Below, in pieces: positions 45,165-55,100 of a stretch of DNA of 64,000 nucleotides. Location: positions 124,001 to 188,000 of the forward strand of contig CAVYPR010000003.1 in NCBI GenBank assembly GCA_963770505.1. Direction: 5' to 3'. The notes beneath the pieces were generated by a model. It worked only from the letters and a program-made list of their open reading frames with translations, was not told the origin of the DNA and did no database searches. Made by a program: the position numbers and the translations under genes. Each line of letters opens with the position of its first letter. The first letter of the stretch is position 1. Source of the DNA: CAVYPR01 sp963770505. GTDB taxonomy: Bacteria > Actinomycetota > Acidimicrobiia > Acidimicrobiales > RAAP-2.

Positions 45165-45171
45165 GGCCACG

Positions 45172-45177
45172 AGGCTA
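45172..45177 (-). promoter_or_regulatory. -10 box of a leaderless promoter for greA-leuC-leuD
   Basis: TAGCCT on the minus strand, seven bases before the GTG at 45164. Confidence 0.55.
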
Positions 45178-45215
45178 CCGGCTGGCGCGTGGGCGGCGGC
45201 ACGCCCACGAGGTGG

Positions 45216-45245
45216 TTGACGCCGGGCGGCGGCGTGGGGGAGACT
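45216..45245 (+). promoter_or_regulatory. leuB leader promoter
   Basis: TTGACG (45216-45221), an 18-bp spacer and GAGACT (45240-45245), nine bases before the leader ATG. The -35 is identical to that of the leuA leader; the -10 is weak. Confidence 0.55.
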
Positions 45246-45254
45246 GGGCGCCGG

Positions 45255-45293
45255 ATGAGTGTCTTCTTCAATCCCGTAGTCATTATCAGCTAG
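45255..45293 (+). CDS. leuB-ilvE-cimA leader peptide (12 aa)
   Basis: ATG opens MSVFFNPVVIIS, ending at TAG. Paired Val and Ile codons (GTA, GTC, ATT, ATC) precede the stop, and a Phe pair lies earlier. GTA and ATT are rare codons here. Valine and isoleucine are the products served by the downstream IlvE and CimA, while leucine codons are absent although leuB is the first gene. Confidence 0.82.
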   Translation: MSVFFNPVVIIS

Positions 45294-45316
45294 GCGCGCA
45301 CCGACCGGTGCGCGCC
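45293..45316 (+). promoter_or_regulatory. First hairpin of the leuB attenuator
   Basis: GGCGCGCACC and GGTGCGCGCC, a perfect ten-bp stem with a four-base loop. Its first base is the G of the leader stop codon TAG, the same arrangement as at ilvB. Confidence 0.75.
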
Positions 45317-45323
45317 TGTTCGA

Positions 45324-45347
45324 CCGTCCACTCCGTGGGCGGTTTTT
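45324..45347 (+). terminator. leuB attenuator terminator
   Basis: CCGTCCAC, a three-base loop, GTGGGCGG (one G-U pair) and five T. It lies 55 bp before leuB. Confidence 0.88.
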
Positions 45348-45402
45348 CATTTCCCGGACACGTACGGCCCACAGCGGAGAGGGCCCGGAGGGCGCAGGAG
45401 CG

Positions 45403-46467
45403 ATGCACGCAGAGGACAGGGGAGGCCCGGCTGGGCACCGCGTGGCCGTCATCGGCGGCGACGGGATCGGGCCCGAGGTGCTGCGCGAGGCGCTGAAGGT
45501 GGCCGCCGCGGCCGGCGCCGCCCTCGACACCACCGAATTCGACCTGGGTGCGGAGCGCTACCTGCGCACCGGGGACGTGCTCCCCGACGCCGTGCTCGAC
45601 GAGCTGCGCGGGTTCGACGCCATCCTGCTGGGCGCGGTCGGGCCGCCGGTCGGGGACACCTCGGTGCCGCCGGGGACGCTCGAGCGGGGGCTCCTGCTGC
45701 GGCTCCGCTTCGAGCTCGACCTCTACGTCAACCTGCGGCCGTTCACCGGGGTGCCCGGGTCGATCGCCGAGGGGGCCGACTTCGTCGTGGTCCGCGAGAA
45801 CACCGAGGGCACCTACGCCGGGGAGGGCGGCTTCCTGCGCCGGGGGACCCCCCACGAGGTGGCCACCCAGGGCTCGGTGAACACCCGGATGGGGGCCGAG
45901 CGGTGCGTGCGCTTCGCCTTCGAGCTGGCCCGGAGCCGTCCCGCCCGCAAGCTCACGCTCGTCCACAAGACCAACGTGCTCACCTTCGCCGGCGACCTGT
46001 GGCAGCGGACGGTCGACGAGGTGGCGGCGGACTTCGGCGAGGTGACCCGCGACTACAACCACGTCGACGCCGCCTGCATCTACCTGGTCGAGCAGCCGAA
46101 ACGCTACGACGTGATCGTCACCGACAACCTCTTCGGCGACATCCTGACCGACCTGGCCGGGGCGGTCTCCGGCGGCATCGGCTTCGCCGCCTCGGCCAAC
46201 CTCAACCCGGCCCGCACCGGCCCCTCCCTCTTCGAGCCGGTCCACGGGGCGGCGCACGACATCGCCGGCAAGGGCATCGCCAACCCGCTGGCCGCCGTCC
46301 ACTCGGCCGCCCTCATGCTCGACTTCCTGGGCGAGGACGACGCCGCGGCCCGGGTGAAGAAAGCCATGGCCGGCTACATCGACGACCAGTACCGCGACGG
46401 CCCCCCGCCCGCCGACAACCAGCCCTCTACCGTCGCCGTGGGCGACGCCATCGCAGAAAGGCTCTGA
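45403..46467 (+). CDS. leuB: 3-isopropylmalate dehydrogenase
   Basis: 354 residues, uninterrupted. VAVIGGDGIGPEVLREALKV, ILLGAVGPPVGD, LLLRLRFELDLYVNLRPF (substrate arginines), VVRENTEGTYAGEGG, LVHKTNVLTFAGDLW, and the metal-binding VDAACIYLV ... DVIVTDNLFGDILTDLAGAVSGGIGFAASANLNP follow the family. The ending DIAGKGIANPLAAVHSAALML is the NAD site. It oxidises and decarboxylates 3-isopropylmalate. ATG has AGGAG upstream. First gene of an attenuated unit with ilvE and cimA. Confidence 0.96.
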   Translation: MHAEDRGGPAGHRVAVIGGDGIGPEVLREALKVAAAAGAALDTTEFDLGAERYLRTGDVLPDAVLDELRGFDAILLGAVGPPVGDTSVPPGTLERGLLLRLRFELDLYVNLRPFTGVPGSIAEGADFVVVRENTEGTYAGEGGFLRRGTPHEVATQGSVNTRMGAERCVRFAFELARSRPARKLTLVHKTNVLTFAGDLWQRTVDEVAADFGEVTRDYNHVDAACIYLVEQPKRYDVIVTDNLFGDILTDLAGAVSGGIGFAASANLNPARTGPSLFEPVHGAAHDIAGKGIANPLAAVHSAALMLDFLGEDDAAARVKKAMAGYIDDQYRDGPPPADNQPSTVAVGDAIAERL

Positions 46468-46470
46468 ACA

Positions 46471-47401
46471 GTGCCCATCACCCCGACCGAGAAGATCTGG
46501 ATGGACGGCGAGCTCGTCGACTGGGCGGACGCCCAGGTCCACGTGCTCACCCACACCATGCACTACGGGTCCGGCGTGTTCGAGGGCATCCGGGCCTACC
46601 CGACCACCCAGGGGCCCGCCATCTTCCGGCTGCGCGACCACGTCCGCCGGCTGGTGAACTCGGCCAAGATCCTCCTCATCGACGTCCCCTTCAGCGAGGA
46701 CGAGCTGGTGGCGGCCTGCCGGGACGTCGTGCGGGTCAACGATCTCTCCGACGGCTGCTACCTGCGGCCCATCGTCTTCCTCGGCTACGGCGAGATGGGG
46801 CTCAACCCGCTCCCGTGCCCGGTCAACGTGGCCATCGCCGCCTGGCCGTGGGGCACCTACCTGGGCGACGACGGGGTGGCCAACGGGGTGACGGTCAAGA
46901 TCAGCTCCTGGCGCCGCCACGACCCCAACGCCGTGCCCACGGCGGCCAAGGGCACCGGTATGTACGTGAACTCCTCGCTGGCCAAGGTGGAGGCGATCAA
47001 GGCCGGGTACGACGAGGCCATCCTGCTCGCCCCCGACGGCCACGTGAGCGAGTGCACGGGGGAGAACCTCTTCGTGGTGCGCGACGGCCGGCTGCTCACG
47101 CCGCCCACCTCGGACTCGGGGGCCCTCGACGGGATCACCCAGCACACCGTGGAGACCATCGTCGGCCGACATGGGTCTCGAGGTCACCCACGAGCCGCTC
47201 ATCCGGACCGACCTCTACACGGCCGACGAGGCGTTCCTCACCGGCACCGCGGCCGAGGTGGTGCCCATCCGCTCGGTCGACGACCGGGCGGTGGGCGAGG
47301 GCCGGCCGGGCCCCATCACCAAGGAGATCCAGGAGACCTACTTCGCCACCGTGCGGGGCGAGGTCGACCGCTACAAGGACTGGCTCGACCATGTCGAGTG
47401 A
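46471..47401 (+). CDS. ilvE: Branched-chain amino acid aminotransferase, frame interrupted
   Basis: PLP class IV enzyme, 309 residues once corrected, starting at GTG 3 bp after leuB. KIWMDGELVDWADAQVHVLTHTMHYGSGVFEGIRAY is the entry strand; RPIVFLGYGEMGLNP, YVNSSLAKVEAIKAGYDEAILL (PLP lysine) and VSECTGENLFVV follow. An extra base at about 47164-47167 separates VETIV from DMGLEVTHEPLIRTDLYTADEAFLTGTAAEVVPI. It performs the last step for Val, Leu and Ile. cimA starts 11 bp before its stop. Confidence 0.93.
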
Positions 47402-49090
47402 CCACCGCCACTCCCCGGACGGCCACGGCGGTCACGGGCACGGCGCCGGGGCGCACGACTACGCATTGCCCGAGCTGCCCGAGGCCGTCGACGTCTTCGA
47501 CACGACGCTGCGCGACGGGAGCCAGCAGGAGGGGCTGTCGCTCACCGTCGACGACAAGCTGCGGGTGGCCGAGCAGCTCGACCACCTCGGCGTCACCTAC
47601 ATCGAGGGCGGCTGGCCCGGGGCCAACCCCAAGGACGACGAGTTCTTCGCCCGGGCACCGACCGAGCTGCACCTCGGCACCTCGACCCTGGTGGCCTTCG
47701 GGTCCACCCGTCGGGCGGGGGTGCGGGCCCAGGACGACGCCGTGCTGGGGAAGCTGGTCTCGGCGGGCACCGACGGTGGTGTGCCTCGTGGCCAAGAGCT
47801 GGGACCGCCACGTCACCGACGCCCTGCGGACCTCCCTCGACGAGGCGGTGGCCATGGTGGCCGACTCGGTGGCCCACCTGCGCGCACCACGGCAAGCGCG
47901 TCTTCCTCGACGCCGAGCACTTCTTCGACGGCTACCGCAACAACCCCGACTTCGCCCTGCGGGTGCTCGACCGCGGCCGAGGAGGCCGGGGCCGAGGCGC
48001 TCGTCCTGTGCGACACCAACGGCGGCACGCTGCCCGACGACATCGGCGACGGCGGTGGCCGGCGTGCGGGACCGCACCGGCGCCCAACTGGGCATCCACT
48101 GCCACAACGACGCGGGCTGCGCCGTGGCCAACTCGCTGGTGGCCGTCCAGGCCGGCGTCACCCAGGTCCAGGGGTGCATCAACGGCTACGGCGAGCGGGC
48201 CGGGAACGCCGACCTGTCGGCGGCCATCCCCAATCTCAGCCTGAAGCTCAACGTCCGGACGATCCCCCCCGACCGACTCGAGCGCCTGACCCCGGTGGCC
48301 CATCACATCGCCGAGCTGGTCAACATCGCCCCCAACCCCCAGCAGCCCTACGTCGGGGCCTCGGTCTTCGCCCACAAGGGCGGCCTCCACGCCAGCGCCG
48401 TGGCCCGGCGGCGCGACCTCTACGAGCACATGCCCCCCGACCTGGTCGGCAACGGCACCCGGGTGGTGGTGTCGGAGATGGCCGGCCGCTCCACCCTGGC
48501 CATGAAGGCGGCCGAGCTCGGCCTCGAGCTCGACGGCGAGGTGTTGGGCCGGGTGCTCGACGAGCTGAAGCGCCTCGAGCACGAGGGCTACCACTTCGAG
48601 GTGGCCGACGGCTCGCTCGAGCTGCTGCTGCGACGGGCCGGCGGCTGGGAGGCGCGCTTCTTCGAGGTCGAGTCCTACCGGGTGATCACCGACCACGGGT
48701 CGCGCTCGGCCGGGCTGGTCGACGGCGGCCCGTCGGAGGGGGCGGTGGCCCCCACCACCGAGGCCACGGTGAAGGTCCACGTCGGCCCGACCCGGACCGT
48801 GGCCACGGCCGAGGGCAACGGGCCGGTCAACGCCCTCGACGGGGCGCTGCGCCAGGCCATCGGGGCCCACTTCCCGGCCCTGGCCGGCGTGCACCTCACC
48901 GACTACCGGGTGCGGGTCCTCGACACTGGCCGGGGGACCGGGGCGGTGACCCGGGTGCTGGTGGACACCACCGACGGGGCGAGCGACCTGGACCACCATC
49001 GGGGTCTCGGAGAACATCATCGAGGCCAGCTGGCAGGCCCTCTACGACTCGATCGTGTTCGCCCTGCTCCACGCCGACACGCCGGACTGA
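47391..49090 (+). CDS. cimA: Citramalate synthase, His-rich N-terminus, frame broken five times
   Basis: Condenses pyruvate and acetyl-CoA to citramalate, the threonine-independent route to isoleucine. FDTTLRDGSQQEGLSLTVDDKLRVAEQLDHLGVTYIEGGWPGANPKD distinguishes CimA from LeuA. HCHNDAGCAVANSLVAVQAGVTQVQGCINGYGERAGNADL is the metal site; the C-terminal dimer domain ends WTTIGVSENIIEASWQALYDSIVFALL. A continuous 564-residue protein needs one base removed at about 47772-47775, 47884, 47972, 48051-48054 and 48988; 1700 minus 5 is a multiple of three. An added leader, DHRHSPDGHGGHGHGAGAHD, is rich in His and Gly and could bind metal. Confidence 0.9.
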
Positions 49091-49107
49091 CCCCCCGCAC
49101 CGGTCAG
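49087..49107. terminator. Hairpin pairing the stop codons of cimA and the FnIII gene
   Basis: CTGACC and GGTCAG with a nine-base loop; the TGA of cimA and the TCA (stop of the minus-strand gene) pair with each other. No U-tract. Confidence 0.4.
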
Positions 49108-52100
49108 CTCTTGGTCGGCACCGCCCCCACGATGTCGGTCACGTGGACGCCCACGCCGGGCAGCGACCCGACGAAGCCGGCGTCCCCGAAGGCGAAGATC
49201 CCACCGTCGGCGCCGATGAGCCAGTAGCCGGCTGTGTCGGCGGTGTGGACGATGCCGATGACGGGCAGGGCCGGCTTGACCTTGAGGTCCGGCAGTGTCT
49301 TGAAGCTCTGTGCGTCGCCGAAGGCCAGCACCTGGCCGCTCTGGGTCACGACCCAGTAGCCGCCGCCGCTGGGGGTCCCGGCGATGGCCGAGACCGGTGA
49401 CGACGTGTGGGTGGCCGAGGCGAACTGCTGTGCCGCCCCGAAGGCGTAGACGGTCCCTGTCGCCGACACCAGCCAGTAGCCGTTGCCCGAAGGGGTGGCG
49501 GCGATGCCGATGATGTTGTCGACGTTGATCCCCCGCGAGGGGAGCGAGCCGAGGAAGGGCGCGTTGCCGAAGGCGAAGACGCCGCCGTCCTGACCGACCA
49601 GGAAGTAGCCCTGGTCTGTGCCGGTGGGCACGATGCCGGTGATGGGCTCGCGTGGGGTGACGTGGAGCCCGGGCAAGGAGCCCAGGAAGGGCGCGTTGCC
49701 GAAGGCGAACACGCCCCCGTCGGACCCCACCAGGAAGTATCCCTGGTCGTTGGCGGTCGGGACCATGCCCACGATGTTGTGCACGCTCACCTTGAGACCC
49801 GGCAGGGAGCCGTAGAAGCCGCCCTTGGTGCCCGGCGGGGAGAAGACGAACACACCGCCGTCCTGGCCGACCAGGTCATAGCCGGAGGTGACGGGCGTTG
49901 TGTGGCCGGTTGTCTTGGTTGTCTTGGTTGTCGTCGGCGTTGTCGTCTTGGTCGCTGTGCCCTCCGGGGTCACGGGGGAGGATGCCACCGATGTGGGTCC
50001 TGTGCCGTTGGCGTTACGGGCCTTCACGGTGAAGGTATAGGACGTCCCGTTGGTGAGGCCGGTGACTGTGCAGGCCAGCGCGCCTGTGGTGGTGCAGGTC
50101 TTGCCGGACGGCGAGGAGGTCACGATGTACCGGGTGATCGGGCTCCCATCTGTGCTCGGTGCGGTCCAGCTGACCCGGGCCTTGGCGTTGCCGGCAACGG
50201 CCGTGGGCTTGCCGGGCTGACCCGGCTTTCCGCTCGGGGCGGTCGGGACGACCGGGTTGGAGGACTCCGATGCCGGCCCGGTCCCGAAGGAGGTCTCCGC
50301 CCGAACGCTGAAGGTGTAGGTGTCGCCGTCGGTGAGGCCGCTCACCGTGCAGCTCAGTGCCCCGGTAGTCGTGCAGGTCTGGCCGCCCGGGTCGCTCGTG
50401 ACGATGTAACCGGTGATGGCTGTGACGATGACGGCCGGGGGTGTCCAGGCCACCTTGGCCGAGGCACTCTCGGCCGTGGCCACCACGTTGAGCGGGGCCC
50501 CGGGGGAGGCGAACGGGGTCACGGCGTTCGACGCGGCGGACGAGGGGCCATAGCCGAAGGTGTTCTGTGCCCGCACCCGGAAGGAGTAGATGACGCCGTT
50601 CTTGAGGCCCGAGACGGTGCATGACGTGGCTCCCGACGTTGTGCACGTCTTTGTTGTCGGCGTGCTGGTGACGAGGAAGCCGGTAAGCGCCGACCCTCCG
50701 ACTGTCGCCGGAGCTGTCCAGATGACCGAGGCCGCCTTGTTGAGGGCGGTGGCCGCCACGTGGGTGGGGGCGCCGGGCAGGTCCTCGGGCTTGACGGTGT
50801 TGGAGGTTGTCGATGTGGGGCCGTTGCCGCGGACGTTCGTCGCCACCACCACGAAGCTGTATGTGACGCCGTTTGTCAGCCCGGTCACCACGCATGTGGT
50901 GGCCCCGGTGGTCTGACACACCTTGTCGCCGGGGGTACTGGTCACGGTGTAGCCGGTGATCGGCGAGCCCCCGTTGCCGGGGGCGGTCCAGACGACGGCG
51001 GCCGACCCGTTGCCCGGCGTGGCGTCCACATCGGTCGGGGCGCCGGGGACGGTGGAGGGCACGAGGGTGGCGGCCGCGGTGGTGGCCGGACCGGTGCCCT
51101 TGGGGTTCTGGGCGGCCACCGTCACCGTGTAGGTTGTCCCGTTCACCAGGTTGGACAGTTTGGCCGTGGTGGCTGTCGGGGCGACGGTGGCAGTGGCCTT
51201 CTCCGTGCCCCCGATGTCGGCGTCCACCACGTAGCCCGTGATGGCCTCTCCGCCGTCTGTGGCCACAGGGACGTCGTCCCATGTGACCGACACCGAACGG
51301 TTTGTGGACGACTCGCCCGTGATGACCGGTCCGACGAGCGGCGGGGCGTAGGGGATCACGGCGTTCGACGGTGTCGACAGCGGTCCCGCACCCTGCTTGT
51401 TCGAGGCCTTCACCCGGAAGACGTAGGCCGTCCCGTCGGTGAGGCCGCTCACTGTGCAGGACAGTGTCGTCACCTTGGTGGTGGTGCAGGTGATCGCACC
51501 CGGTGTGCTGACGACTGTGTACTTGATGACCGGTGTGCCGTTGGGTGTGGCGGCGGCCCAGGTGACCTTGGCCTTACCGGCCGAGGCGGTGGCGGACACC
51601 TTGGTCGGCGCCGTCGGGAACAGTGAGGGCGTGGCCGGGTTGGACGGTGCGGACGCCGGACCGGCGCCCGTTGTGTTGGTGGCCCTCACCCGGAAGGTGT
51701 AGGTGGTCCCGTTGGCCAGCCCGGTCACCTGGCAGCCAAGGGTGCTGGTGGTGCAGGTCTTGCCCGTCGGTTTGCTCGTCACCGTGTAGCTCTTCACCGC
51801 TGATCCGCCGTCTGTCGACGGCGCGGTCCACGAGACTGTGGCCGCGCCCGGGTGGGCGGCGGCGGTGGCGGCGGTGGGGGCGGAGGGTAGCGTCGCCGGC
51901 TTCACGGCCGCGGTGAGTGTGCCTGTCGGCCCGGTGCCGCGCCCGTTGGTGGCCCGGACGGCGAACTTGTAGGAGGTCCCGTCGGTGAGACCGGCTACGT
52001 AGCATGTCAGCGTGACCGACGTGCAGGTGAATGTGCCCGGTGTGCTCGTGACCGTGTAGCCGCTCACCGGTGTGCCGTTGTTCACGGCCGCTGTCCAGAT

Positions 52101-55100
52101 CACCAGGGCGTCGCCGTTGCCGGCCTCGGCCACCGGGTTGAGCGGTGGTCCGGGCACGGTCGAGGGCGTGAGTCCGCCCCTGGTGGCTGTCGGCCCGGGG
52201 CCCGCTGAGTTGGCCGCCGCCAACTCGATCTCGTAACTTGTGCCGTTGGTGAGCCCCGAGATCGTGGCGGTGGTGGACGCCGGCGTCGCTGTGTCGGTTT
52301 TCTTCACCGAACCCCCGAGCACGGCCTTGACGGCGTACCTCGTCACCGCCTGGCCTCCGTCGTCGGCCACGGGCAACGTTGACCATGTCACGGTGATCGA
52401 ACCGCCGGAGGTCGAGGTGGCGACGATCGTCGGGGCGGCCGTGGGCGCGGAGTACGGGACGGCGGAGAGGGGTTTGGATGTCGGGCCTGTCCCCGCCGCA
52501 TTGGTGCCATGGACCCTGAATGTGTAGGTGACCCCGTTGGCCAGGGTGTTCACCGTGCAGCTGAACGTCTTTGCGGTGCCGCCGCTGGCGGTGCAGTGCT
52601 CACCTGTCGGCGTGCTGGTGACCGTGTAGGACGAGATGGGCCTGCCGTTTGTCGCAGCGGCCGACCACTTCACCGTGACCGACTGGTTTCCCGCCGTCAC
52701 CGTTGTGATGGTCGGGGCGCTCGGCACGGTGTAGGGGACCACGACGTTGGAGCTGGACGAACGGGGGCCGTCGCCCTTGGCGGTGACGGCGCGGACCCTG
52801 AAGGCGTAGGAGGACCCGTTGGCGAGCCCGGTGACGGTGCAGGAGAGTGTCCCCGGCGTCGAGCAGGTCTCCAGCGACGACGTGGCTGTCACCACGTAGC
52901 GGGTGATGGCAGAGCCGTGGGATGTGGAAGAGGCCGACCATGTGGTCGTGACCGCCCCGTTGTGGGGTGTGGCGGTGATCGAACCCGGCGCGTCGGGCAG
53001 TGTTGTCGGCACGACGGCGTTCGATGTCTTCGACGGGGGGCCTGTCCCCTGGCCGTTGTGCGCCTTGACGGTGAAGGTGTAGCTGACGCCGTTGCGGAGC
53101 CCTTGGACGTAGCAGTCGTTCGACGAGGTCGTGCAGGTGAGCCCTGTGGGGGTGCTGGTCACGGTGTAGCTGGTGATGGTTGTGCCGTTGTCGGCGTCGT
53201 TGACGACCTGCGCTGTGCCCGGGGGGATGAGATCCGCCGGGTCGTACCATGTGACCTCCGCCGATTCGAAGGCGGCTGTGGCGTTCACGGTGAGCGGGGC
53301 GGCGGGGACGGACTTGAGCACGATGGACCCTGCTGTCGCCGTCGGGCTGGGTCCCACTGTGTTGCGGGCGGTCACGGTCACCTTCAGCGAGACGCCGTAG
53401 GGGAGCCCTGTGATCGACAGTGCGCGTGATGTGCCCCCGACCTTTGTTGTCTTTGTGAGGAATGTGAGCGAGCGGGAGTAGCTCTTCTTTGTCTTTGTGA
53501 GCAGGGTCCCGGTGGCCTTCACCACGTAGGCGGTGACCGCGTTCCCCCCGTCGTCGGCCACCGGTAGGCGCTGCACGCGGACGGTCAGCGTTGTTGTGAT
53601 CGACACCAGTCCGAGCACCGACGGGGCCACGGTCGGTGCGGTGGCCGGCACCACACTGCTCGAGGATGTCGATGTGGGGCCTGTCCCGTCACCGTTCTTC
53701 GCCCGCACCCGGAACGAGTAGGCGTCCCCGTTCACGAGATTCTTGACGGTGCAGCTGGTGGCGGTGGCGCCGGTCACCGTGCAGCTTCGGTTTGTCGGTG
53801 TGCTGGTCGCGGTGTAGCTGACGATCTTTGTGCCGTTTGTCGACGGGTCCTTCCAGCCGACGGTGACTGACTCGTTACCGAATGACGCCGTGACGTCGGT
53901 GGGGGCACCGGGGACCGTGGACGGGATCACCGGGGCCGAGGCTGCAGACGACGGACCGAGCCCGACGTCGTTGGTGGCGCGGACCCTGAACGTGTACGCC
54001 TTGCCGTTGTCGAGGCCGGGGACGACACAGGTGAGTGCTCCTGTGGTGGAGCAGGTCTTCGATGTGGGGTTGCTGATCACCGTGTAGGCGGTGACGCTGG
54101 CTCCGTTGCCTGTCGCCGCCGTCCAGGTGACCTGGGCTTGCTGGTTCCCCGCGGCCGCAGTCGGCGCCGGAGGGGCATCGGGAACCAGTCCCGGGGTCAC
54201 CATGACCGTGGGTGTCGATGTCGGTCCGGTGCCCTTGCCGTTGGTGGCGTGGACCGTGAAGCTGTAGGCGACGCCGTTGGTGAGTCCGCTTACATAGCAT
54301 GTCGACCCGGTCGAGTGGCAGCTCTTGTCTGTGGGCGAGCTCGTCACTGTGTAGCCGGTGACCTTTGTGCCGCTCGCTGTGGCCGGTGTCCAGATGACCT
54401 CGACCGACTGGTCGGCCGCCTGGGCCAGCACGTCGACCGGCTGACCGGGGATGCCGACCGGGGTGATCTCCCCAGAGGTGGCGGGCGGGCCTGTGCCGGC
54501 GCTGTTGGTGGCAGAGACCGTCACCCGGTACGCGGTGCCGTTCGTCAGGCCGGTCACTGTCGCCGACGTGGCTGTGCTGCCCACCGACTTCGACGACTTG
54601 ACTGTGGTCCCGATCTCGGCACGGGCGACGTAGCCGGTGATCGCGGCCCCTCCGTCCTTGGTGGGGCTCACCGGCTTCCAGGTGAGGGCGATGGCCCCGC
54701 TCTCGGCGGTCGTCGAGATGAGGACCGGGGCTGTGGTGGGGGGCGAGGCGGGGACCACGGCGACCGAGGGTGTCGATGTGGGTCCGGCGCCCCGCCCGTT
54801 GGTGGCGGAAACCCTGAAGGTGTACGAGGTGCCGTTGGTGAGGGCGAGCACTGTGCAGGAGAGATTCGTGGTCGCCGTGCACGTCTTGCCTGTGGGTGTG
54901 CTGATGACGTTGTACCTGGTGATCGCTGTACCGTTGGCCGGCGGGGCCGACCAGCTGACCTTGACGACGGCGTTGGCCGGCGTGACCTTCAGACCCGTCG
55001 GTGCCCCGGGCACGCTCTGCGGCTCCACCGTGTTGGAGGGTGTCGATGTCGGCCCTGTGCCGGCGCCGTTCGCCGCCCGCACCCGGAAGCTGTACGTGTC

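Noticed and set aside
44880..45293. Plus-strand frame of 137 codons ending at the same TAG as the leuB leader peptide.
   Set aside because: Most of it is antisense to greA; only the last 12 codons after the TTGACG promoter make sense as the leader peptide.
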